Positions 35,358 to 43,654 of a DNA stretch of 64,000 nucleotides are shown piece after piece. The DNA comes from Porphyromonas sp. oral taxon 278 str. W7784 (GTDB taxonomy: Bacteria; Bacteroidota; Bacteroidia; Bacteroidales; Porphyromonadaceae). The translations under genes were made by a program, and so were the position numbers. How positions within the stretch are numbered: the stretch's first letter is position 1; each line of letters opens with the position of its first letter. The DNA is taken from contig NZ_KI259228.1 of assembly GCF_000467855.2 (NCBI RefSeq), positions 1-64,000 of the forward strand. Direction: 5' to 3'. The notes beneath the pieces were generated by a model. That model did no database searches. It worked only from the letters and a program-made list of their open reading frames with translations, and had not been told where the DNA came from.

Positions 35358-36326
35358 GTAGACATTCTACTCTTTCTCCTGGGGATCGTATTGATCATCG
35401 TAGGAGCGAACTACCTCACCGAGGGTGCCTCTACCCTAGCCCGTCGTATGGGTGTCTCCCCGCTCGTCGTAGGACTGACCATCGTAGCCTTTGGCACCTC
35501 TGCCCCAGAGCTGATCGTCAGTCTCATGTCCGCCCTCAAGGGCAACGCCGATATAGCTATGGGGAATGTCATAGGCTCTAATATCTTCAATGTCCTCGCT
35601 ATCGGAGGGGTGACAGCAGTGGTGGCTCCCATCCGAGTCACCCAGAGCACCATCCGTAGAGAGCTTCCTCTGATGATCCTAGCGAGCCTCGTGCTCTTCT
35701 TCCTGTCCTACGACACGATCTTCTCAGGCATCGGTGCTACGGAGAATATACTGACCCGTGGCGAGGGGATGGTCCTACTGGGGTTCTTCCTCATCTTCCT
35801 CACCTATACCTTCGCCATAGCCAAGGGCTCCCCCGATGATCCACACGCTGATCATGCTCCGGTGAAAGCCTATCCCCTCTGGCTCCTGATCCTCTTCATC
35901 ATCGGAGGACTCGTTGCGCTCGTCTACGGGGGAGATCTATTCGTCTCCTCAGCCTCTTCCATAGCCAGAGCCCTAGGGATGAGCGAGAGCTTCATCGGGC
36001 TGACGATCGTAGCGGCGGGGACCTCGCTCCCCGAGCTCGCCACCTCCGTCGTCGCTGCTCTGAAGAAGCAGCCCGAACTAGCCGTGGGGAACATCGTCGG
36101 GTCAAACATCTTCAATATCTTCCTCATCCTCGGCATCAGCTCTACAGTGACGCCGATACGGGTCGGCGGTGTCACCCCCCTGGACTTCTCCGTCATGATC
36201 GTCTCGGGGGTGCTACTCTACATCTTCTCCGTGCTCTTCGGGGATCGCATCGTCAAGCGCACTGAGGGAGCCGTCCTAGTACTAGGCTTCGTCGCCTACA
36301 CCCTCTACCTGATCGCACAGCTCTAA
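35331..36326 (+). CDS. Calcium/sodium antiporter, CaCA family
   Basis: 331 residues, YrbG-like. About ten membrane segments form two inverted halves, each with the alpha-repeat motif: FGTSAPELIVSLMSALKG-GNVIGSN (first) and AGTSLPELATSVVAALKK with GNIVGSNIFN (second). These acidic/Asn motifs bind Ca2+/Na+. A charged loop at about 160-175 (DDPHADHAP) separates the halves. Start 35331 or, after the 21-bp duplication, 35352 (MIVDILLFLLG). It lies in a tight rightward run feoAB, Cys-rich protein, antiporter, rsh. Confidence 0.9.
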   Translation: MITNLSYMIVDILLFLLGIVLIIVGANYLTEGASTLARRMGVSPLVVGLTIVAFGTSAPELIVSLMSALKGNADIAMGNVIGSNIFNVLAIGGVTAVVAPIRVTQSTIRRELPLMILASLVLFFLSYDTIFSGIGATENILTRGEGMVLLGFFLIFLTYTFAIAKGSPDDPHADHAPVKAYPLWLLILFIIGGLVALVYGGDLFVSSASSIARALGMSESFIGLTIVAAGTSLPELATSVVAALKKQPELAVGNIVGSNIFNIFLILGISSTVTPIRVGGVTPLDFSVMIVSGVLLYIFSVLFGDRIVKRTEGAVLVLGFVAYTLYLIAQL

Positions 36327-36345
36327 CCCCTCGTATCTTCCACTC

Positions 36346-38622
36346 ATGGCACAGATCAGTCTCAACTTCACTCCCGAGGAGGAAGCTCTCATCAACCAAG
36401 AGTATCAGGCTCTGGTCGCCGACTACATGGCCTCTCCACATAGACAGAAGACCGAGATCATCGAGCAAGCCTTCCAACTAGCTCGGCGGGCTCATGGCCT
36501 CGTACGACGCCGCAGTGGCGAGCCCTACATCCTACACCCGATAGCCGTAGCCCGTATCGTCTGCAAGGAGATGGGGCTTGGCTCTACCTCCATCTGCAGT
36601 GCACTCCTGCATGACGTCGTGGAGGATACAGAGTACACGGTAGAGGATATACGTCGGGGCTTCGGGGACAAGATCGCTCAGATCGTCGAGGGACTTACCA
36701 AGATCTCCTCCGAGCAGGTACCCCAGAATATAGATAGCCTGCAGGCTCAGAACATCCGCAAGCTCCTCCTCACCATCGGGGACGACGCACGTGTGATCCT
36801 CATCAAGATCGCCGACCGCCTGCACAACATGCGTACCCTCGGCTCCATGAAGCCAGACAAACAGCTCAAGATCGCCGGGGAGACCTCCTTCTTCTATGCT
36901 CCACTAGCTGATCGCCTCGGCCTCTTCTCCATCAAGACGGAGCTCGAGGACCTGAGCTTCCGCTACGAGCATCCCGATGCTTACGACGAGATCCAGCGCA
37001 AGGTCAAGGAGAGCGAGGCCGGTCGTGAAGACCTCTTCCATCGCTTCGCTGCACCCCTGAAGGCACGCTTTGACGAGATGGGGCTCAAGTACGAGATGAA
37101 GACCCGGGTCAAGGGGTGCTTCTCCATCTGGCGAAAGATGCAGATCAAGGGCATTCCCTTCGAGGAAGTCTATGACCTCTTCGCCGTACGTATCATCTTC
37201 GACAGCAGTGACGGCTACCCCGAGAAGAACCGCTGCTGGGATATCTACACCGCTATCACCGAGATCTACCGAAACCGCCCCGACCGACTCCGTGACTGGC
37301 TCTCCACCCCTAAGGGCAACGGCTATCAGGCCCTTCATCTCACGGTACTCGGACCCGATGCGCAGTGGATAGAAGTCCAGATACGTAGCCGTCGTATGGA
37401 CGAGATAGCCGAACAGGGGCTAGCAGCCCACTGGCGCTACAAGAACGATGTCGTCGAAGAGGATCATGAGCTGGAGATTTGGCTTGATACCATCCGGGAG
37501 GTACTAAACCATCCAGACTCGAAGGGCATGGAGTTCCTCAACACCGTTCACCTCAGTCTCTATGCCCACGACATCACTGCTTTCACACCTAAGGGACGCC
37601 CGATCACGCTACCGGTAGACGCCTCGGTCCTCGACTTCGCTTACGCTGTACATACGGACCTAGGAGACACGTGTATCGGAGCGAAGGTCAACCATAAGGT
37701 CCTCCCCATCTCCTACCGCCTCTCCAACGGGGATCAGGTAGAGATCCTGACGAGTAAGACGGTACAGCCCGAGCCTAGTTGGCTCGAGTACGTCGTCACG
37801 GCTTACGCTAAGGTGAAGATCGAGACTGCCCTACGCCGTCGCCAGCGTGAGTCTATTGCTCAGGGGGAAGCGCTACTTACGGCCCGTCTGAAGAGCATCG
37901 GAGAGACACTCAATGGCCCCCTGCTGAATCGCCTAGCGCACTACTATCAGTACGACAAGCCCGATACCTTCCTCCGTCAGCTAGGAGAGGGGACGTTCGA
38001 CTTCCCTGAAGACTTCGACCAGGTCGCCAAAGGCAAGGCTACCAGCCGTAAGAGTCGCATGACACGTGCCTTCTCTTCCCTCTTCGGAGGCAAGGAGAAG
38101 GAAAGTGACGCTCCGCAGACAGCACCGACTTCGCCCAAGGACTTCGACAAGTCACACCCCTACGAACTCATCGAGCAGGACGGCAAGCTCAACTACAAGC
38201 TCGCCCCTTGCTGTCACCCCATCCCGGGCGATGACGCCCTCGGGGTCATCGCCGACGAGGGACAGGTGATCGTGCACAAGCGCTCCTGTCAGGAAGCTAC
38301 CCGCTACAAGACTGCTCAGGGCGACCGCCTTCTATCCGTCGCCTGGGGGACGTACCACGCTCCTATCTACGAGACGACCTTGGTCATCCGAGGCATTGAC
38401 TCCAAGGGCCTGATCAACGCCATCTCGCAAGTGCTCCTCGAGGACTTCAAGGTAAGTATCACCTCGATCAACATGAAAGCCTTCGACGGCGTCTTCCAAG
38501 GTACGATCTCGGTGAAAGTACTCGACGTCCAGCAGGTAGAGGCGATCTGCTCCATCCTCAGGCGTAATCCTGCCATCCACGAAGCCTACCGCCTCTCGGA
38601 GCTGGACACGGGCAAGGAGTAA
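36346..38622 (+). CDS. Bifunctional (p)ppGpp synthetase/hydrolase, RelA/SpoT family
   Basis: 758 residues with the full long-RSH layout. The HD hydrolase domain (about 50-200) contains ILHPIAVARIV and ALLHDVVEDT. The synthetase domain (about 245-380) contains DLFAVRIIF, STPKGNGYQALHLTV and EVQIRSRRMDEIAEQGLAAHW. TGS (about 410-470), a conserved Cys/His region (APCCHPIPGDDALG) and a C-terminal ACT domain (about 685-758) follow. Both catalytic motifs look intact, so synthesis and breakdown of the alarmone are expected. Gene follows the antiporter by 19 nt. Confidence 0.95.
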   Translation: MAQISLNFTPEEEALINQEYQALVADYMASPHRQKTEIIEQAFQLARRAHGLVRRRSGEPYILHPIAVARIVCKEMGLGSTSICSALLHDVVEDTEYTVEDIRRGFGDKIAQIVEGLTKISSEQVPQNIDSLQAQNIRKLLLTIGDDARVILIKIADRLHNMRTLGSMKPDKQLKIAGETSFFYAPLADRLGLFSIKTELEDLSFRYEHPDAYDEIQRKVKESEAGREDLFHRFAAPLKARFDEMGLKYEMKTRVKGCFSIWRKMQIKGIPFEEVYDLFAVRIIFDSSDGYPEKNRCWDIYTAITEIYRNRPDRLRDWLSTPKGNGYQALHLTVLGPDAQWIEVQIRSRRMDEIAEQGLAAHWRYKNDVVEEDHELEIWLDTIREVLNHPDSKGMEFLNTVHLSLYAHDITAFTPKGRPITLPVDASVLDFAYAVHTDLGDTCIGAKVNHKVLPISYRLSNGDQVEILTSKTVQPEPSWLEYVVTAYAKVKIETALRRRQRESIAQGEALLTARLKSIGETLNGPLLNRLAHYYQYDKPDTFLRQLGEGTFDFPEDFDQVAKGKATSRKSRMTRAFSSLFGGKEKESDAPQTAPTSPKDFDKSHPYELIEQDGKLNYKLAPCCHPIPGDDALGVIADEGQVIVHKRSCQEATRYKTAQGDRLLSVAWGTYHAPIYETTLVIRGIDSKGLINAISQVLLEDFKVSITSINMKAFDGVFQGTISVKVLDVQQVEAICSILRRNPAIHEAYRLSELDTGKE

Positions 38623-38651
38623 GGCATCCCTAGGCTCTCCCCTATACAAAC

Positions 38652-38693
38652 AGCGATCCCCCCTGATGAGCAGAGTCATCAGGGGGGATCGCT
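38652..38693. terminator. Bidirectional terminator between rsh and corA
   Basis: A perfect 18-bp stem (38652-38669 with 38676-38693) with a 6-nt loop, followed by ATTTATAA on the + strand. It serves the convergent rsh and corA genes. Confidence 0.87.
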
Positions 38694-38712
38694 ATTTATA
38701 AGGCTCGCTAGG

Positions 38713-39636
38713 TTAGAACCACTTGATCTTTCGGAAGAGGTAGAAGGCTAGCCCCGATATGGCGACGGAGATGCAGAAGATGACGAGGAACGCCCAGTAC
38801 CATTCTCCCAGATAGACGTCGACGTTCATCCCGAAGAAGCTGGAGATCATCGTCGGTATCGTCAGTACGATGGAGATGCTGGTCATTCGCTTCATGATGG
38901 TGTTGACGTTGTTGGAGATGATGTTCGCCGAGGCATCCATCATGCTCGTCACGATATCGGTGTAGATATTGATGGTATTGTACGCCTGCCTCAGCTCAAT
39001 GCTTACGTCTTCGAAGAGGTCGGGGTCGATGCTCGACGCTCTCGAAGTGGTACGAAGGCGCCCAAGCATCGCTTCGTTGCCTCGGATAGACGTACTGAAG
39101 TAGACGAGCGACCGCTGAAGGCGCATGATACGCAGTAGGTCTTCATTACGGATACTCAGCTCTAGTTCCTTCTCCGCACGATTGATCTCGAGGTACATGA
39201 GCTTCAGGTACTTCAGGAACCATACCGCTGAGGAGTAGATCATCCGGGTGATGAACTCCATCTGGTTGGAGATCCCGATGTTCTTGCGCCGGATGTGATT
39301 GATGAAGTCGGGCAGGAGCTGCGTGCGCCGGTAGCAGACGGATACCGTTGCCGTTGGGCTCGTGATGATCCCTATGGGCACGGTCTGATAGGGCATGCCC
39401 GGCCCGCCTCCGTCCATAGGGATGCGAAGGATCGTCAGTAGCCAGTCGTCCTCACGCTCAGCACGAGGACGCTCGTCGATATCGGCGATGTCGGAGAGAA
39501 ATTCACGGGGGATCCCCAGCTCCTTGGTTAGGAAAAGGAAGTCATCTTCGTCGGGGCATTCGACATGCACCCAGCAGTTTGGGGCAAACTCTTCAAGCTC
39601 GGGCAGTCCTGGCTCGAAGGTAAGATAGCTCTTCAT
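38713..39636 (-). CDS. corA: CorA-family magnesium/divalent cation transporter
   Basis: 307 residues. A cytoplasmic alpha/beta domain leads into a long helix and two C-terminal membrane segments with the signature FFGMNVDVYL (GMN at the pore entrance) and a basic end (FRKIKWF). It forms a pentamer taking up Mg2+ or related ions. A predicted promoter lies 260 nt upstream, giving a long leader of about 255 nt. Transcribed leftward, convergent to rsh. Confidence 0.93.
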   Translation of the reverse strand: MKSYLTFEPGLPELEEFAPNCWVHVECPDEDDFLFLTKELGIPREFLSDIADIDERPRAEREDDWLLTILRIPMDGGGPGMPYQTVPIGIITSPTATVSVCYRRTQLLPDFINHIRRKNIGISNQMEFITRMIYSSAVWFLKYLKLMYLEINRAEKELELSIRNEDLLRIMRLQRSLVYFSTSIRGNEAMLGRLRTTSRASSIDPDLFEDVSIELRQAYNTINIYTDIVTSMMDASANIISNNVNTIMKRMTSISIVLTIPTMISSFFGMNVDVYLGEWYWAFLVIFCISVAISGLAFYLFRKIKWF

Positions 39637-39896
39637 CTTATTTATGCTTGTGTCTAAGTCGGTGAGACGGAGCTCTAGGTCTTATGTGCTAGAGGGCTGA
39701 ATGTCGGCTCACCGCGTAGCCACCGGAGTAAGGATCGGGGTAAGGCAAGACGACTGCTAACGAGGAGCGCTTACACAGCGCTCATTCGGCGGGAGGGAAT
39801 CATCCATGATCTTGCTTCTTATTGTCCTTAGCTGTTCTATTGGGCCGGAGAAGTGCCCTATGAAGGCGGGCGTCATTGGCTCCGAAAATCCGGAGG

Positions 39897-39904
39897 CAAA
39901 GGTA
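39897..39904 (-). promoter_or_regulatory. -7 promoter element and long leader for corA
   Basis: The minus strand reads TACCTTTG. The predicted leader (39637-39890) is unusually long for this genome segment. It has pairings such as GAGCGC/GCGCTC (39769-39783 area) and a longer GGTGAG/CTCACC pair near the gene. No known Mg2+ riboswitch is recognised. Confidence 0.45.
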
Positions 39905-40148
39905 CAAAAAAGCCCCTAATACCTCAAGGAAACCCAGCCCGAAGGGATTAGCCTTTTTCAAGGCACGGCTTATTTGCGATGACCTTAGCGGATTATCCCC
40001 CTTTCACAGTCCTCCTTCTTCCAGGCTATTCCTCAACGTATAGCCAGCTTGGGAGAAAACATATACGTTTTGGCCCTGAGGGGTAGGTAAGCCCGTTTGC
40101 CCCCCCTTTGCTAGGGAAGCAGAACGAGCCACCATGGCTCGCAGAAGT

Positions 40149-40235
40149 ACCCCATTCATGGGTCGGTCAGGTGACCCATGAATGGGTCGTCGTGGTCACC
40201 CATGCATGGGTCACTTCATCGACCCATGATGGGTA
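40149..40235. repeat. 24-bp-period palindrome array B (corA|mcrB)
   Basis: Four copies of the GACCCATNNATGGGTC dyad have cores starting at 40151, 40175, 40199 and 40223, exactly 24 nt apart. The last has lost one central base. The central dinucleotides differ (TC, GA, GC), always leaving the arms intact. It stands in the 975-bp gap between divergent corA and the McrB-like gene. The remaining gap holds the corA leader on the left and AT-rich, gene-free sequence on the right. Confidence 0.88.
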
Positions 40236-40293
40236 CCTTAAGTATATGGGAAGTAGGAATTAGAAACTGAAATAGATGACTGCCCAACACTAA

Positions 40294-40323
40294 GACCTTT
40301 CTCCCAGAATAAGGAGAAAGGTC
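40294..40323. terminator. Isolated hairpin in corA|mcrB gap
   Basis: A perfect 11-bp stem (GACCTTTCTCC with GGAGAAAGGTC) and 8-nt loop, with no gene on either side that needs a terminator. It marks the left end of the AT-rich accessory segment and may be a remnant of a lost gene. Confidence 0.4.
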
Positions 40324-40611
40324 ACTACTAGGAGTATAAACTGAACACCCAACTGAAAGGACAAGTACTTATCCCCTAGATTATTAGATATAACGACTTG
40401 CTGCAGTTCACTGCCTCCAAACCCATGAAAGTATTTAATGACTAAATTTGGGAGACTTTGAGAGTCCATAGTCTAACCACTTAGATTTATGGTAAGATCC
40501 CTTGCCAGATGTTTCTGATTCGCATGTAAGTTTAAAGTCAATCACAGGCAAAAGAGCAAAGGAGGCCATCTCTTATTTTTTCAGAACTATAACACACTGC
40601 ATAGTACAGAC

Positions 40612-42060
40612 ATGAATGCCCGAGAACTAGAGGATAAAATCAAAGAAGAAGCCATTAAGTTTGGACTTTTCACTTCTGAGATGAAGAATGAAGGAAAGAA
40701 AGGAACCGTCAATGCTGTAAGTCGATCCAATATCAGTACTAAGAGCTTTAGCGAAGGAGGTGCTTACTTTGGCTATGTAAGGCCAGAAGAAGCTCCTACT
40801 GGACCCTATTATGATGTATCCTTTGTAGTCTTCCCTCAAGAGAAGGATGGAGGCTGTATCATTGCTATTGCTGTCGGATCTGCAGGTTTCCAAAGGGACT
40901 ATGACCTCGTCTCAAACCCATGGCTTAGACGTCTATATACAAAATTATCTACTTCTGATGGACAATCTTTCATCAAGAATGACTTCACGAATGTAGAGTC
41001 TTCTATCTCTGAATTACTCGAAACGATCGAGAATAGGGAGGAGCTAGGGTTATCTGATCTTGAAGAAACAATTAAACGATACAAAAACTGCATACTAGCA
41101 GCTTGTATTGTCGATCCAGATAGAGACTTTACTACAATATCTGCATGGTTAGCTCAGTATGCTAAGGTAAGAGGATGGGGGACCAATACTGCCCAACGCA
41201 AAAACCAGGATAATACTATTGAATACCTACGCGAAAAGGTACAACGACCAATAGATATAGAAAGAGATATCAAGGAGCTCCTAAAGCTTAAGCGGTTCGT
41301 CGTATTGCAGGGAGCTCCTGGTACAGGAAAAACCTACAATGCACTAAAGATTGCTCAGGACTATGCAGAGACCTACTTAATCCAATTTCATGCAGAGACC
41401 TCCTATACAGATTTTGTGGGAGGCATTCGCCCAAACCTGTCTTCCGATCAGCTAAAATATGAAGCCTGTGATGGCAAATTAGTCGAGGCGATTAAAGCTG
41501 CCGAACGAGTGCAAGACTCTGGAGAGCGTGTACTTCTGATCATCGATGAAATAAACAGAGCTAATCTATCCAATGTCTTAGGCCCTGTATTCTTCCTCTT
41601 TGAAACCCATGCAGATGGGAGAGAGACAACATTACAGGTAGGTTCTCTTAGACTGTCACAACTTCCCGAAAACCTAGATGTAATCGCAACTATGAATACA
41701 GCGGATAGGAGTTTGGCAGTAGTAGACTTTGCCCTTCGTCGCCGGTTTGCATGGTATACTATACGCCCCCAAGCTATAAACACAGGCGAGACGCCTGGGA
41801 GACACTTCGATGGGATATTATTTCATAAGTTCTGTGATATTTTCGAGAGATATGCTTCTGATGAAGAGCTTAACCTTCAACCAGGACCAAGCTATTTCCT
41901 GACAGACCTCGAAGCTCATGAAGGGATTATGAAAACAAGATTGATTTATGAGCTCATGCCATTAATCAAAGAGTACCTAGCTGAGGGCCTCTTACAAAAG
42001 GCTGCAGATAGCTTCTCTCAACTATTCTATACAGAGGCTAAAGTGCATTTATATGAGTAG
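40612..42060 (+). CDS. McrB-like AAA+ GTPase of a type IV restriction system
   Basis: 482 residues. Residues 1-200 form a variable N-terminal domain, probably the DNA-modification sensor. Its type is not recognised, but it starts like MrcB-N/DUF3578-type modules. The AAA+ motor has Walker A GAPGTGKT at 234-241, Walker B LLIIDEINRANLSNV, and the McrB signature MNTADRSL with RRRFAW. McrB-type motors translocate DNA with GTP and activate the McrC nuclease when modified cytosines are found. Much more AT-rich than the flanking genes, pointing to transfer. Its partner follows after 21 nt. Confidence 0.88.
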   Translation: MNARELEDKIKEEAIKFGLFTSEMKNEGKKGTVNAVSRSNISTKSFSEGGAYFGYVRPEEAPTGPYYDVSFVVFPQEKDGGCIIAIAVGSAGFQRDYDLVSNPWLRRLYTKLSTSDGQSFIKNDFTNVESSISELLETIENREELGLSDLEETIKRYKNCILAACIVDPDRDFTTISAWLAQYAKVRGWGTNTAQRKNQDNTIEYLREKVQRPIDIERDIKELLKLKRFVVLQGAPGTGKTYNALKIAQDYAETYLIQFHAETSYTDFVGGIRPNLSSDQLKYEACDGKLVEAIKAAERVQDSGERVLLIIDEINRANLSNVLGPVFFLFETHADGRETTLQVGSLRLSQLPENLDVIATMNTADRSLAVVDFALRRRFAWYTIRPQAINTGETPGRHFDGILFHKFCDIFERYASDEELNLQPGPSYFLTDLEAHEGIMKTRLIYELMPLIKEYLAEGLLQKAADSFSQLFYTEAKVHLYE

Positions 42061-42081
42061 TCTCACTCCTCCCGAATCGAT

Positions 42082-43380
42082 ATGAGGAAGCTTTATACTC
42101 TTGAGAATATCTCGATTTCTTTTGAAGAGTTGAATGCGACATGGAAATGTGACAAGCGCTATGGGGTAGATACACTCAGACGCTTTGTTGCACTGAATAA
42201 ATGTGCCTTTGACTTTATTGGTGTTCGAGCAAATATTGATTCTTCGCTGGGTAAAGCTCTTCTGCAACTAAGCACGTCTAACTATGCGGGTAGCATCCCT
42301 CTATTATCTCCCAAAGATGGCAAACCCTACGAGGATCTGACTATCCGTGGCAGATTTAGAGAAGATATCTCTGGGCTACTAACATTCGTACAAGGTAGTT
42401 TATTGCCCGAGTATCATTCTAGTCTCCCCGACATTCAAGACTCTACCGTAGAGCCTCCTTTCTACTTTGAGTGCTGCAGATTCATTGATTTCTGGAAGCA
42501 TGTGGAAAGGTCCCAATGGTGTAAGTTTGAGGTAATAGATCGTGATCGTGATTTACCAACCAGTGGAACACGATGGGAAGTTTATGCTCAGAGAAGTTTT
42601 GCCCCGGAGATGGCGATGAGGTATCTAACTAGAGAGAACAGGCTATCTAAACTTCATTCGGAGTTTAAACAACTGGTTACTGTTCTCCTATTTGCTATCT
42701 CAGAAGTTCAGAAAATCCAAACACCTATCGCCGTCAGATCTAGGTATCTTACCCAAATAGCACGATTGAGTTCTATCTATGGCCATACATCTAGGCTGAG
42801 GTTATGTGACACATTTGTTGAGCATGCCTCCGATCCAATGGTCATCAGAGAAGCCAAACGTCTTGCCAATGTAATTCTTCAAAATCAGAGGAGGATAAAA
42901 CGAGCCTGGAGAGTAAACTATGCTGATCTATTTGAGCACTATGTCCAGCTTCTCTTCAAGGAGATAGCACGAAAGCGACACTACTCTATCGCGTGTAACC
43001 CTCGTTACTCAATATCTGGGAGCTCTCCAGCTTGGTCCTTGCGTTATCTTGAACCTGACCTCGTGGTATACAAAGATGACTGTCAGTATATCATCGATGC
43101 AAAGTACAAAAGCCACATGTTCAATCGGGAGAAGATTAGTGGAGACCTGAAGGAGTCCTTTAGGAGTGATCTTCACCAGGTCCTGGCCTATAGTTCATTC
43201 GGGATAACTCCTAACAAACGAGCTATCTTAGTCTACCCTGCGACCGATTTCATAAGCCAAAAACTACAGATCTCTAATCCTCTAACTAGAGCTTTTACAG
43301 ATGTACATCTAGTCGGGATCTCCTTGAATATAGCATCTATAGAAGACACCAAACTTGAGCTAGGAAAGCTCATTGATTAG
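42082..43380 (+). CDS. McrC-like PD-(D/E)xK endonuclease subunit
   Basis: 432 residues. The N-terminal part is McrC-like and beta-rich. The C-terminal third carries a PD-(D/E)xK nuclease: LEPDLVVY (Asp), YIIDAKYK (D-x-K) and DLHQVLAYS. With the McrB-like motor it should cut foreign DNA bearing modified bases. AT-rich like its partner and ended by a hairpin shared with the convergent lacZ-type gene. No methyltransferase is nearby, as expected for type IV systems. Confidence 0.85.
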   Translation: MRKLYTLENISISFEELNATWKCDKRYGVDTLRRFVALNKCAFDFIGVRANIDSSLGKALLQLSTSNYAGSIPLLSPKDGKPYEDLTIRGRFREDISGLLTFVQGSLLPEYHSSLPDIQDSTVEPPFYFECCRFIDFWKHVERSQWCKFEVIDRDRDLPTSGTRWEVYAQRSFAPEMAMRYLTRENRLSKLHSEFKQLVTVLLFAISEVQKIQTPIAVRSRYLTQIARLSSIYGHTSRLRLCDTFVEHASDPMVIREAKRLANVILQNQRRIKRAWRVNYADLFEHYVQLLFKEIARKRHYSIACNPRYSISGSSPAWSLRYLEPDLVVYKDDCQYIIDAKYKSHMFNREKISGDLKESFRSDLHQVLAYSSFGITPNKRAILVYPATDFISQKLQISNPLTRAFTDVHLVGISLNIASIEDTKLELGKLID

Positions 43381-43561
43381 CCCTAACTTTTCATCAAAGG
43401 ATCTACTCTATTCTTCGGTAGTTTAAGCTTAGTCATGGTAGGATTAAACAACCTACTCTGACAAGATGCAGACAGCATTAATTTCCAGTGATATAGTGTC
43501 AACATTTTTCTGCATCTCAGTGAGCATTCGCTTAGGGCAAGGTGGCTCGGCGGACCTTATA

Positions 43562-43609
43562 AAGCAAGCCTGCCTCAGCGACCAAGCGGTCACTGAGGCA
43601 GGCTTGCTT
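43562..43609. terminator. Bidirectional terminator between mcrC and beta-galactosidase
   Basis: A 17-bp perfect stem (43562-43578 with 43593-43609) with an inner GACC/GGTC pairing. It separates convergent genes. The rest of the 274-bp gap shows no gene. Confidence 0.87.
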
Positions 43610-43654
43610 AGGGGAGGAAGAACGAGCGAAAACTAGTCAGAGAAGATGTAAGAC

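Noticed and set aside
40149-40235. CRISPR array.
   Set aside because: Repeats are 16 nt with 8-nt spacers, far below CRISPR repeat and spacer lengths, and there are no cas genes.
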